The notes below the pieces were generated by a model. The model did no database searches. It was not told the origin of the DNA and worked only from the letters and a program-made list of their open reading frames with translations. Shown piece after piece: positions 27,027 through 33,975 of a stretch of 64,000 bases of DNA. Made by a program: the position numbers and the translations under genes. This DNA comes from JAQTTT01 sp041652755. Its GTDB lineage: Archaea; Nanobdellota; Nanobdellia; Tiddalikarchaeales; Tiddalikarchaeaceae. The stretch spans positions 11,890-75,889 of the forward strand of contig JBAZGS010000005.1 of assembly GCA_041652755.1 (NCBI GenBank). The letters run 5' to 3'. The stretch's first letter is position 1; each line of letters begins with the position of its first letter.

Positions 27027-27641
27027 TTATTTCCATTCGTTTAAAAATTTTTTAATAAAATCAGTAGTAAATTTGTATTTTTTTTGCGCAATATCTCTTG
27101 CTTTTTTTGTTTGAAAAGTTTTAGGTTGAATTTTTAGTATTTTTTCAAAAAAGTGATTTATTGCTGTTTTTGGTGGCCCATATTTCTTGTAAGTCTTATG
27201 GGGCTTAATTTTAGGGTCATGCATTGGTTCATTATGGCCTCCCGCGTAGTGAAAAACTCTGCCTATAGTGATTGCGCCTAATGTATCAAGCCTGTCAGCA
27301 TCCTGTAAAATCTTAGCTTCTACTGTTTCAGGTTTCATGTCTTTAGAGTACCTGTGAACTTTTATGCAGTGAATAATGTTTGACACTTGAAGGGGAGAGT
27401 AATCATATTTTTTTAGTATTTTCTCAGCCATTTTTGCGCCTTCTTGCGCGTGGCAAACATTTTTTTCATCCTCTAAGAATCTGGCAACGTCATGAAGCAA
27501 TGCGCTTGCTTTAACTACTTCTATGTCGCATTTGAGAGTTTTAGCTAGTTCTAAAGCATTATAATAGACCCTTTTGACATGAAAAACATCGTGAGCTCCG
27601 TGAGTATAAAATTTTGACACATCTTTAATGCTTAATTTCAT
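27027..27641 (-). CDS. HD-domain phosphohydrolase (paralog of 20375-21001)
   Basis: 204 residues from ATG 27641. Metal ligands at the same positions as the paralog: H21, H50-D51 ('ALLHDVARF') and the 'DADRLDTLGA' Asp, with the shared 'VHRYSKD' helix and C-terminal 'TAINHFFEKILKIQPKTF'. Expected to be a metal-dependent nucleotide or phosphoester hydrolase. It sits 29 bp downstream of the nucleoside hydrolase gene on the same strand, so it is probably co-transcribed and may take part in the same salvage or clean-up route. Confidence 0.88.
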   Translation of the reverse strand: MKLSIKDVSKFYTHGAHDVFHVKRVYYNALELAKTLKCDIEVVKASALLHDVARFLEDEKNVCHAQEGAKMAEKILKKYDYSPLQVSNIIHCIKVHRYSKDMKPETVEAKILQDADRLDTLGAITIGRVFHYAGGHNEPMHDPKIKPHKTYKKYGPPKTAINHFFEKILKIQPKTFQTKKARDIAQKKYKFTTDFIKKFLNEWK

Positions 27642-27670
27642 ACAATTTATATAAGTAACACTTTTTTAAA

Positions 27671-28714
27671 TTATTTTTTATTATATTCTTTCCATTCATT
27701 TGCTAGTTCTGGTTTAGTGTTTCCGAATAATTCTGTTATTATTCTTTGTTGTGCTTTATCAAAGTCTGTGTTTAGGCTAAAAGTTACTTTACTCGTTTTT
27801 CCTTTTAGGGTTGTTTCTTGAGTTAGGTAATCTCCTAGTCTTATTAGTCTGCTTGGGTTTAATTTTAGTAGTTCTTTTTTGGATTCGTTTGTTATTTCAA
27901 ATAGTCCGTTATTGTATATTAATTCAGTTTCTGCGAAATCAACTAAGTCATTATGAAAATGAGTTAATGTTGTTAAGGGGTCATACATTATTGAACATAC
28001 TTGTTTTTTCATATCTCCTTTATTATGTAAGTATTCTTCCCATGCAAGTAAGTGTTGATAGAATAAGTTGTGTATTTTATTTTTTGATTCTTTTAATGCT
28101 ATTGCTACTGGCCCTTTAGTATAAACTCCTAATTTTTGTTTATTTGATGTTTCATATTTTTGGCTTGCTGCATGGCTCATTATAAACTTCTTGTTTTCTA
28201 CAGTATTCATTACATACATGAATGAAGGAATATCTATTCTTGCATTGTATTCAGGACTTCCGGGTTTTCTGTAAATGCTATCTAATGAGGGACCCATTTG
28301 GATGAGATTAATTTTATTAGCTAATTCAGGATTAATTTTTAATATTGTTGCTAAGTTAGTTAATGCTCCTAAGCTAAAGTAATTAACTTGCTCTTGGGAA
28401 TCGATTATTTTATCCATTAAATAATCTATTCCATTAGTAATGAAATACTCCTTTTTAGGATTTACTAATCCTGCTCTTTCCACTAAAGTGTTTTGATAAT
28501 TATGAACTGGAGAGGGTAGTCCTGCTGCTACTGGAATATTTTCTTTTGAGTATCTTACAATTTTTGCTAAAAATGCAGCTCTTCCATAAGTTTTAGATTC
28601 ATCACTAGAAATAAATAAACTGGGTTTGTATTTAGCCGGATTTAACACTGCCATTGCAGCAACACAAGTATCATCAACATCTTTACCTGCATCAAGATCA
28701 TAAATGTTAACCAT
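27671..28714 (-). CDS. Nucleoside hydrolase (IUNH family)
   Basis: 347 residues from ATG 28714. The Ca-binding Asp cluster is at the N-terminus ('YDLDAGKDVDD'), followed by 'FSLGALTNLATIL', 'QMGPSLDS', 'EYNARIDIPS' and the C-terminal Ca ligand 'YDPLTTL'. IUNH enzymes cleave the N-glycosidic bond of ribonucleosides to base plus ribose. Variations from the classical 'DTDPGxDD' and 'GGxxxxGN' motifs suggest a divergent subgroup whose base preference cannot be assigned. First gene of a likely operon with the HD hydrolase. A dispersed repeat copy lies upstream. Confidence 0.85.
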   Translation of the reverse strand: MVNIYDLDAGKDVDDTCVAAMAVLNPAKYKPSLFISSDESKTYGRAAFLAKIVRYSKENIPVAAGLPSPVHNYQNTLVERAGLVNPKKEYFITNGIDYLMDKIIDSQEQVNYFSLGALTNLATILKINPELANKINLIQMGPSLDSIYRKPGSPEYNARIDIPSFMYVMNTVENKKFIMSHAASQKYETSNKQKLGVYTKGPVAIALKESKNKIHNLFYQHLLAWEEYLHNKGDMKKQVCSIMYDPLTTLTHFHNDLVDFAETELIYNNGLFEITNESKKELLKLNPSRLIRLGDYLTQETTLKGKTSKVTFSLNTDFDKAQQRIITELFGNTKPELANEWKEYNKK

Positions 28715-28815
28715 GGCATTTGAATAAAATACTTTATTTATAACTATTTGGGTATTTTAAAAAAAGCTGGATGATTATTATAAATAATTGTTAAATTAGA
28801 ATAAAATGCTTTATC

Positions 28816-28867
28816 ATTTAATATCTTTAATTTAATTTGTGATTCGGTGAAAGTTGGGGAGTTTTTA
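28816..28867 (+). repeat. Dispersed intergenic repeat, copy 1
   Basis: Left part 'ATTTAATATCTTTAATTTA' and right part 'GATTCGGTGAAAGTTGGGGA'. It lies between the nucleoside hydrolase and GNAT genes, and its last bases supply the GNAT stop codon. Confidence 0.75.
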
Positions 28868-29395
28868 CCAAGATTCGCATTCGGATTTGATTTGTTCTTT
28901 TGGATTAGTTATCATTTTTTTGATTAATCCTTTTTTGTCATTATAATATATAATGTCATCGTCATTGCTTATTGGTCCTTTGAATTCTATTCTCTTGGCT
29001 GAGTTTTCAAGGATTTTTAAATCACATTTCTTGTAAAATTCGCTATTTTTTCTTGCACATAAACCAACTCCTAATAGGTTTTTTTCTTTAAGGTATTCTG
29101 TTATGGATTTCATTAATATTTTACCATATCCTTTTCCTTTTTTTACAGATACTATATCTGCGACTCCCATTAAATCATACTTTTTTTTAAGAAAGAATAC
29201 TTTATCTGGCTTAAGCCTACCAACTGATGCAATTTTATTATTATCATAAATTATGAAAAAAGTATTATCTTTAATAAAACTCCTTGTTAATGGTTCATCC
29301 CAAGGAAAAGCAGTAATTATGATTTTACTAATTTCTTTCAAAAGCTCAGAACTAAGAATGTTTCCTTTAATTATTTTAACACTAATCTTTTCCAT
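28865..29395 (-). CDS. GNAT-family N-acetyltransferase
   Basis: 176 residues from ATG 29395. The acetyl-CoA-binding motif A is visible as 'VADIVSVKKGKGYGKILMKS' (R/Q-x-x-G-x-G/A type, here K-x-G-K-G-Y-G), with the following 'GLCARKNSEFYKKCDLKIL' strand-helix. The acceptor cannot be predicted. The stop codon lies inside a dispersed repeat, so the very C-terminus (..KSECESW) is repeat-derived. Confidence 0.8.
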   Translation of the reverse strand: MEKISVKIIKGNILSSELLKEISKIIITAFPWDEPLTRSFIKDNTFFIIYDNNKIASVGRLKPDKVFFLKKKYDLMGVADIVSVKKGKGYGKILMKSITEYLKEKNLLGVGLCARKNSEFYKKCDLKILENSAKRIEFKGPISNDDDIIYYNDKKGLIKKMITNPKEQIKSECESW

Positions 29396-29422
29396 AATTA
29401 AAAATAATTAAACCAGAATTTA
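29396..29422 (-). promoter_or_regulatory. Promoter segment shared with DegV gene
   Basis: 'ATTAAAAATAATTAAACCAG' plus AATTTA directly before this GNAT start also precedes the DegV start (17793-17822). A shared promoter/leader or a recombination scar are both possible. Confidence 0.4.
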
Positions 29423-29429
29423 AAGAAGT

Positions 29430-29478
29430 TTTTAATATTTTTTAATTCTTTTTTGTGATTCGTTTGGGATAAAATTAC
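29430..29478 (+). repeat. Dispersed intergenic repeat, copy 2
   Basis: 'TTTAATATTTTTTAATTCTT' then 'GTGATTCGTTTGGGATAAAA'. The right half matches the variant at 41.6 kb rather than the GTGAGAG type. Confidence 0.65.
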
Positions 29479-29479
29479 T

Positions 29480-29697
29480 TTATTTCAAAGTTGTCCAGAT
29501 ATAAAATATAGCAATTAAAATTATTACAAATATTATGATAACTATATCTAAAATGTTTTTTGGATTTTTATAATTGAATAATATTCTGTTACTTATTTCT
29601 GAAGGTTTATCTTCTCTTTTTTTCAGAGCATTATTTAATGATTCAAGATATTTTTGTTCTGCTTCTTTTTTTTCTGCGAATTTTTTACACTTAAAGA
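29480..29697 (-). pseudogene. 5-prime-truncated TM protein gene
   Basis: An open minus-strand frame of ~72 codons, with a charged coiled-coil-like part ('FAEKKEAEQKYLESLNNALK') and a C-terminal TM anchor ('ILDIVIIIFVIILIAIFYIW'), stop at 29480-29482. It has no ATG, GTG or TTG, and its open part ends exactly where the 67-bp direct repeat (29699-29765) begins. It looks like a gene cut by arrival of the repeat-flanked segment. Confidence 0.6.
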
Positions 29698-29698
29698 C

Positions 29699-29765
29699 AA
29701 TTTAGCACAGGATACACTCTTTCAACAATTGGGCATATATTGTTTTTCTTGTTTAGAAGGAAGAA
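29699..29765 (+). repeat. 67-bp direct repeat, left copy
   Basis: 65 of 67 bases match 30830-30896. It contains 'GGATACACTCTTTCAACAAT' and an inner inverted repeat AACAAT-N9-ATTGTT. Together the copies bracket the deoxyribosyltransferase-Nudix gene. Confidence 0.9.
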
Positions 29766-29823
29766 GTAATAATTTTATTTTTACGAAACATTTTTATAAT
29801 TAATTACTTTTTATTAGTAGAGT

Positions 29824-30819
29824 ATGGTTAAGTGTGTTTTATCAGGAAGTTTTAGAAAGCATTTGCCTGAAATAACTTATTATTTTAATGAGTTAAAAAT
29901 GAATAATTATCAAATATTGTCTCCGAGAGATGTTGATATACGAAAAGATGATAATGATTTTATTTTATTAAAAGGAGATATTGTTGATAAACCTGAATAT
30001 ATTGAGATTTCTCATTTAATTGCTATTGAGAACAGTGATGTTTTATTTGTTATTAATCCAAAGAATTATACTGGTTTTAGTACAATTTTTGAAATGGGTT
30101 ATGCTTTTGGTAGAGGAAAACCTATTGGATTTTCAAATAATATTTCTGATGTTCTTAAGTATTATCCTTTGGCTTTTTCATTTGAACAAGATATTTCATT
30201 AATTAGTTCTAAATTTAAAAAAGCAGTATCCACTAAAAATTTATTCACTGAAAATGTTAAGTTTTTAGAGAATGTTCTTAAACAAGAATATGATAGTCCA
30301 GAGAATAGAATTAAAAAATTAAATAAAAATTGGGTTAATGTTCAAAAAGATTGTTTTATTTCAGGTTTTAATCATGCGCAAGTTAATGATTATCAAAACA
30401 TTTTATGTGTTGGAGGTTTAACTGTTGATTATAGTAAGAGTTATAAAAATGAATTAAGAGATGTTTTATTAATACAAGATAATAATTGGAAAGGTAAATT
30501 TACCATTCTTGGGAAAAAAGTTTTGAAAAATGAAGATTTAATGCATGCATTGCTTAGAGGTTATAAACAAGAATTAAACCTAAAAAATATTTCAGTAAAT
30601 GATTTTTTATGTTCTTTTAAACAATTAGATAATTCAGGATATTATGTTGATAATTTTTCGCAATATTTTAATGATTTTGAAGTTAGGATAAATTCAAAAG
30701 TTAATTTAAAGAATTGCGAATGGTGGAATCCTATTGAAGCCTTAAGAAGTGATGAAGTTGAACCTAATGCAAAAATAACAATAAAAAAATATATTCAAAA
30801 AGCAACCATAACTGCTTAA
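29824..30819 (+). CDS. Nucleoside deoxyribosyltransferase-like / degenerate Nudix fusion
   Basis: 331 residues from ATG 29824. The N-terminal ~150 residues resemble nucleoside 2-deoxyribosyltransferases: 'VLSGSFRKHLPEI', then 'LIAIENSDVLFVINPKNYTG' and 'IFEMGYAFGRGKPIGF', where the Asp and Glu would be the substrate/nucleophile residues. The C-terminal part (~190-331) has a Nudix-like layout, 'GKFTILGKKVLKNEDLMHAL', then 'RGYKQELNL' in place of REUxEExGU, so it has lost metal-binding Glu residues; it ends 'WWNPIEAL...'. It may thus be an inactive nucleotide sensor or binding domain. The coding sequence is much more AT-rich than its surroundings and is bracketed by 67-bp direct repeats, which points to horizontal arrival. 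Confidence 0.75.
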   Translation: MVKCVLSGSFRKHLPEITYYFNELKMNNYQILSPRDVDIRKDDNDFILLKGDIVDKPEYIEISHLIAIENSDVLFVINPKNYTGFSTIFEMGYAFGRGKPIGFSNNISDVLKYYPLAFSFEQDISLISSKFKKAVSTKNLFTENVKFLENVLKQEYDSPENRIKKLNKNWVNVQKDCFISGFNHAQVNDYQNILCVGGLTVDYSKSYKNELRDVLLIQDNNWKGKFTILGKKVLKNEDLMHALLRGYKQELNLKNISVNDFLCSFKQLDNSGYYVDNFSQYFNDFEVRINSKVNLKNCEWWNPIEALRSDEVEPNAKITIKKYIQKATITA

Positions 30820-30829
30820 AATAAAAAAC

Positions 30830-30896
30830 AATTCAGCACTGGATACACTCTTTCAACAATTGGGCATATATTGTTTTTCTTGTTTAGAAGGAAGAA
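30830..30896 (+). repeat. 67-bp direct repeat, right copy
   Basis: Second copy of the 29699-29765 repeat, 10 bp after the stop of the intervening gene. The two mismatches are in its first 12 bases. Confidence 0.9.
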
Positions 30897-30901
30897 ATGA
30901 G

Positions 30902-30955
30902 GTTAATATCTTTTATTTATTTTTGTGATTCGGTGAGAGTTGGAGAGTTTTTTTT
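30902..30955 (+). repeat. Dispersed intergenic repeat, copy 3
   Basis: 'GTTAATATCTTTTATTTATT' then 'GTGATTCGGTGAGAGTTGGA'. It directly follows the right 67-bp repeat. Confidence 0.75.
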
Positions 30956-30993
30956 AGTTATATTTTTAATTATTTAAATATTGTTATGTAATT

Positions 30994-31290
30994 ATGAAAC
31001 AGCTTTCAGCAATAGTTTATGGGAAAGTTCAAGGAGTATATTTCAGAAGTAATACTGTTGATAATGCCTTAAAACTTGGCTTAACTGGTTATGTTGAGAA
31101 TTTGAAGGATGGCAGTGTTAAAGTTATAGCTGAAGGGGAAGAGTCAAAGCTTGAACAATTACTTGATTGGCTTCATAAAGGCCCTAAAAATGCCAAAGTT
31201 GAAAATGTTAAATCAGAATATTTGAAAGCTTCTGGAAAATACAAGACTTTTGAAAGCAAATGGTCGGATGAAGCATTCTGGGAAAAATAA
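30994..31290 (+). CDS. acyP: Acylphosphatase
   Basis: 98 residues. Diagnostic pattern 'GKVQGVYFRSNT' with catalytic R18, and 'LTGYVENLKDGSVKVIAEG' with N36; both residues are needed for hydrolysis of acyl phosphates such as carbamoyl- or 1,3-bisphosphoglycerate-type substrates. Length and motif spacing are normal for the family. A single-gene unit between two dispersed repeats, which separates it from its plus-strand neighbour. Confidence 0.96.
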   Translation: MKQLSAIVYGKVQGVYFRSNTVDNALKLGLTGYVENLKDGSVKVIAEGEESKLEQLLDWLHKGPKNAKVENVKSEYLKASGKYKTFESKWSDEAFWEK

Positions 31291-31294
31291 AACA

Positions 31295-31322
31295 GTTAAT
31301 ATATTTTATTTATTTTTTGTAG
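31295..31322 (+). repeat. Dispersed intergenic repeat, copy 4 (left half only)
   Basis: 'GTTAATATATTTTATTTATT' then TTTTGTAG. It overlaps the end of the RelE-like gene; the right half is missing. Confidence 0.5.
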
Positions 31323-31564
31323 ATGTTTTTTCTTAATCCTATTAAGGTTATTTGTATCTGTTTTATTTCTGGGAAAATATCTGCTATGACTCTATAAGAT
31401 CCTATTCTTAGTTTGTAGTCAGTTCTTCCTGATAATCTTATGAAGTGATTTAATGGCTCCTTTTTAGATTGAATAATTTTATTAAATATTCTCTTGGCTG
31501 TTTCTTTATCCAAGGTTTCTAAGTATTCTGCTGCTTTTTTATCAAAGATTAATTCATAGCTCAA
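31310..31564 (-). CDS. RelE/ParE-type toxin
   Basis: 84 residues: 'YELIFDKKAAEYLETLDKET', 'RLSGRTDYKLRIGSYRVIAD' and 'IGLRKNIYKK'. This matches the RelE fold, including the basic residues R/K used by ribosome-dependent mRNA interferases ('YKLRIGSYRVI'). The start overlaps the stop of the antitoxin gene by 4 bp (ATGA), the usual antitoxin-first order. Expected to cleave mRNA at the ribosome when free; gyrase poisoning (ParE) cannot be excluded. Confidence 0.88.
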   Translation of the reverse strand: MSYELIFDKKAAEYLETLDKETAKRIFNKIIQSKKEPLNHFIRLSGRTDYKLRIGSYRVIADIFPEIKQIQITLIGLRKNIYKK

Positions 31565-31800
31565 AAGCCGAGCCTCTTTTTGAGTTCGTTTTCTGAATAA
31601 AAGCTTCCGCTTTTGATTCTTTTTCTTGCATCTTCTATCTCTTGGAGGGTTTTAGAGCTAAGTTCTGGGTTTTTTTTGCAGTTTTTTGCTATGAACATTA
31701 ATTTTCTTAGGACTTCATCATAGCTTTCGTTCATGCATTCTCTGTAAGAATCTAGTTCCATTTTTGTTTTGCCCTTTAATTTGATAGTCGTCTCTTGCAT
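31561..31800 (-). CDS. RelB-like antitoxin
   Basis: 79 residues. The N-terminus 'MQETTIKLKGKTKMELDSYR' is ribbon-helix-helix-like for DNA binding; the C-terminal half is helical and charged ('LSSKTLQEIEDARKRIKSG'), as expected for the toxin-wrapping region. It lies directly upstream of and overlapping the RelE-like gene. A perfect palindrome at 31814-31827 overlaps its promoter and is the likely autoregulatory operator. Confidence 0.82.
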   Translation of the reverse strand: MQETTIKLKGKTKMELDSYRECMNESYDEVLRKLMFIAKNCKKNPELSSKTLQEIEDARKRIKSGSFYSENELKKRLGF

Positions 31801-31813
31801 AAGTATATTTAGG

Positions 31814-31833
31814 TATACTTAAGTATATAAATT
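31814..31833 (-). promoter_or_regulatory. Toxin-antitoxin operator/promoter
   Basis: Perfect 14-bp palindrome TATACTTAAGTATA (31814-31827), with further GTATA repeats on both sides. On the minus strand the TATA box TTTATATA (31826-31833) sits ~26-33 bp before the antitoxin ATG, so a protein bound to the palindrome would block transcription. Confidence 0.65.
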
Positions 31834-31893
31834 TAATTGCTTTACATAATATATTAAAAATTTTAATTAAATAAGGGATTAGATAAGGATTCC

Positions 31894-31920
31894 TTTAATA
31901 TCTTATATTCATTTTTTTAG
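31894..31920 (+). repeat. Dispersed intergenic repeat, copy 5 (left half only)
   Basis: 'TTTAATATCTTATATTCATT' followed by T-rich sequence; the right half with GATTCGG is absent. Confidence 0.5.
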
Positions 31921-31934
31921 TTTTATAAGGTTAT

Positions 31935-32046
31935 TTAATTATTTTTTTCTTCATTTATTGGTTTTTTGAAAATATCTGCATATTTTATCAGAGGATTCAT
32001 GTGCAGCAACGCCCTTATTAGCAATTCAGGAGGCTGATTTTTTAAT
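31935..32046 (-). pseudogene. Possible gene remnant (36 codons)
   Basis: A minus-strand frame without a normal start reads 'NQPPELLIRALLHMNPLIKY' then 'ADIFKKPINEEKNN' and a stop at 31935-31937. The amphipathic, protein-like composition suggests the 3-prime end of a decayed gene. The rest of the 31801-32108 gap holds the TA operator and a half repeat. Confidence 0.35.
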
Positions 32047-32108
32047 AATTATTGATGTTTCTTCTTTGTGCAAAGCTTTTAATATAATATTCTTTTTCTT
32101 GTTTTTTT

Positions 32109-32723
32109 ATGGGAGGAATTATTGCTTTGGTTGGTTGTCCTGCTGTGGGCAAGAGCTTTCTTGCTGATAAATTAAGCAACTCTTTGGATTGCAGGCTTAT
32201 TAGGGAATTGCCTGAGAAGGGTCTTCCTTTGGACATTATGAATAATTTAAGCGAGCAGAAAAATCTTTTTGATACTATTGTTTATTTTAGGAATCTGCAG
32301 GTGCTTAATTATAAGCATGCTTTGTCTTTTGCTGCCAATAATAAATATGTGGTTTTGGACACTCCTTTTTATCAGAATCAATTGTATGTTGACCTGTATG
32401 TTAAGGATAAGGCCAAGGCGAGCATCCTTAGGCAGTTAGGCGAGATTGATTTTTTGACGTATCCTCAGCCGGATTGCACGGTTTATATTAAATCTTCTGC
32501 TGATGAAATGCTTAATTTTTTGCATTCTAGGCAGAGCAAGAATACTTGGGAGGATGAGTCCTGGTATGAGTTTATTACTAAAATGGTGCCTCTTGCGGAT
32601 GATTATATGAAAAGTATCATTAAGAGGATTCCTAATTTAATCCTTATTCAAAGGCAAGATTATGATTTTGCAAAACCCGAGCATGTAAATGAAGTCATCA
32701 GCAAAATCAAGAAAATGATATGA
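32109..32723 (+). CDS. Deoxynucleoside kinase-like P-loop protein
   Basis: 204 residues. P-loop 'GCPAVGKS' at residues 9-16, 'IRELPEKG' (the substrate-binding Glu of the dNK family), 'YVVLDTPFYQNQLY' (aligned with the DRS region), and 'WYEFITKMVPLADDYMKSII', a typical dNK C-terminal helix. Likely phosphorylates a deoxynucleoside in salvage. The Arg of the classical DRS motif is not evident, so the substrate, or even the activity, could differ. It matches the many nucleotide-handling neighbours. Monocistronic. Confidence 0.75.
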   Translation: MGGIIALVGCPAVGKSFLADKLSNSLDCRLIRELPEKGLPLDIMNNLSEQKNLFDTIVYFRNLQVLNYKHALSFAANNKYVVLDTPFYQNQLYVDLYVKDKAKASILRQLGEIDFLTYPQPDCTVYIKSSADEMLNFLHSRQSKNTWEDESWYEFITKMVPLADDYMKSIIKRIPNLILIQRQDYDFAKPEHVNEVISKIKKMI

Positions 32724-32792
32724 ATCTTGTTACACTATTAATGCTAGAATATCAAAAATTATAGACATGTATAATAAACTGCTGCAAAGAAA

Positions 32793-33425
32793 TTATTTCA
32801 GCAATTTGTTAAAATTTTCATATGTTGGATTAAATTTGTAAATTTTTTTGAATGCATCATCAAACTCTTCTTTATTGCTTATATATTTACTGCTGCATAC
32901 TAAATCCATTAATTTATCTTTCCCTAATTTAGCTATCAATACTTCGATTGCAAAGCCTGACTCATAATATACTTCACTTCCGCCATTATCATAATATTCA
33001 AGAAATTCTTTGAATTCGGTTAGTTTTTTATTGAAGTTGTTTTGTCCTGAAAGATAAACAGCCAATCCTTCCCATAACCAATTGGGAAGATAGTTTTTTT
33101 TCAAAATTATATTTGTAAATACATGCACTAATTCATGTTTTATTACTGCAAGATAATCATTTTTTTTATATTTATGGCATGTTTCTTTTTCAAGGCTTTC
33201 GGGGCTGAAAATAAAGACAAGCCTTCCTTTTGTTGTGCCCATGCACCAGTCTTCTGTTTTTCTGCCTTCAAGCAGATCCATTTCTTTTCTAGTCCCGATT
33301 AAGAACAATAATGGAATATTCTTGTCCCATTCAAAATTAAAGTAGTTTTTAAGTTCATTAAAAGATTTTTCAAAATATTCATCAATTTCAGGATAATTTT
33401 CAGACAAATCAATTTTTAGAACCAT
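32793..33425 (-). CDS. Cytoplasmic HExxH metallopeptidase (gluzincin-like)
   Basis: 210 residues, no signal peptide. 'KHELVHVFTN' gives H97-E98-x-x-H101, and 'PNWLWEGLAVYLSG' provides the third zinc ligand E119, 18 residues on, as in gluzincins of the peptidase MA clan. The remainder is helical. It therefore has the full catalytic set of a zinc peptidase, but the target is unknown. Single-gene unit upstream of a MazG-like gene, with a repeat between. Confidence 0.8.
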   Translation of the reverse strand: MVLKIDLSENYPEIDEYFEKSFNELKNYFNFEWDKNIPLLFLIGTRKEMDLLEGRKTEDWCMGTTKGRLVFIFSPESLEKETCHKYKKNDYLAVIKHELVHVFTNIILKKNYLPNWLWEGLAVYLSGQNNFNKKLTEFKEFLEYYDNGGSEVYYESGFAIEVLIAKLGKDKLMDLVCSSKYISNKEEFDDAFKKIYKFNPTYENFNKLLK

Positions 33426-33474
33426 ATTTATTTTTTAAACAGTTAATATTAAAATAATTTCTCTTATCACTACA

Positions 33475-33538
33475 TATTTAATATTTTTTAATTCTTTTTT
33501 GTGCTTCGGGAAAATGTGAGAGCTTTGGGAGTTTCGCC
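33475..33538 (+). repeat. Dispersed intergenic repeat, copy 6
   Basis: Left part 'ATTTAATATTTTTTAATTCT'; right part 'GTGCTTCGGGAAAATGTGAG' followed by AGCTTTGGGAGTTT, identical over 34 nt to copy 7. Confidence 0.85.
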
Positions 33539-33557
33539 ATTGCGCTTAATAACATAT

Positions 33558-33833
33558 TTATTTTTTGAATTCTTTTTGGCATTTTATTGCAATATTTATG
33601 CATTCTTCGGGGTCGTAACCTAAATCATCGCACCACCTAATTGTTGAAAATATAACATTGCCTAACTCTTTTTTTAAATCATCATCAGTGTGCTTATTCT
33701 TATCTTTTATTGCATCCCTTTCCCATCTGCATAAGTCTCCAAAAACTTTACCTAACCTAACTATTATTTGCGACAAGTTACACTTTTCTTTCCATATATT
33801 TCTACCTTCTGACAATAACTGCTTTATTTCCAT
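33558..33833 (-). CDS. MazG-like protein with altered metal site
   Basis: 91 residues, all helical, MazG-like: 'IIVRLGKVFGDLCRWERDAI' and 'DDLKKELGNVIFSTIRWCDD' followed by LGYDPEE. Compared with the active pattern ExxE..ExxD (seen in full in the protein at 41676), the first two Glu are replaced by R26 and K29 and the Asp by N59. It may therefore bind nucleotides without hydrolysing them, or use another metal site. Bounded on both sides by dispersed repeats. Confidence 0.7.
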   Translation of the reverse strand: MEIKQLLSEGRNIWKEKCNLSQIIVRLGKVFGDLCRWERDAIKDKNKHTDDDLKKELGNVIFSTIRWCDDLGYDPEECINIAIKCQKEFKK

Positions 33834-33890
33834 AACTAAAAACTATAAAACAATGAATTAAAAAATTTCCTTTTTTATCATTTTATATTT

Positions 33891-33975
33891 TATTTAATAT
33901 CTTTTATTCATTTTTGTGCTTCGGGAAAATGTGAGAGCTTTGGGAGTTTTGGTTCACATCTTTTGAATTAATTAC
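33891..33975 (+). repeat. Dispersed intergenic repeat, copy 7 (long form)
   Basis: 'ATTTAATATCTTTTATTCAT', 'GTGCTTCGGGAAAATGTGAG', then a right tail 'CATCTTTTGAATTAATTAC' shared with copy 15. It ends inside the stop of the next gene. Confidence 0.85.
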
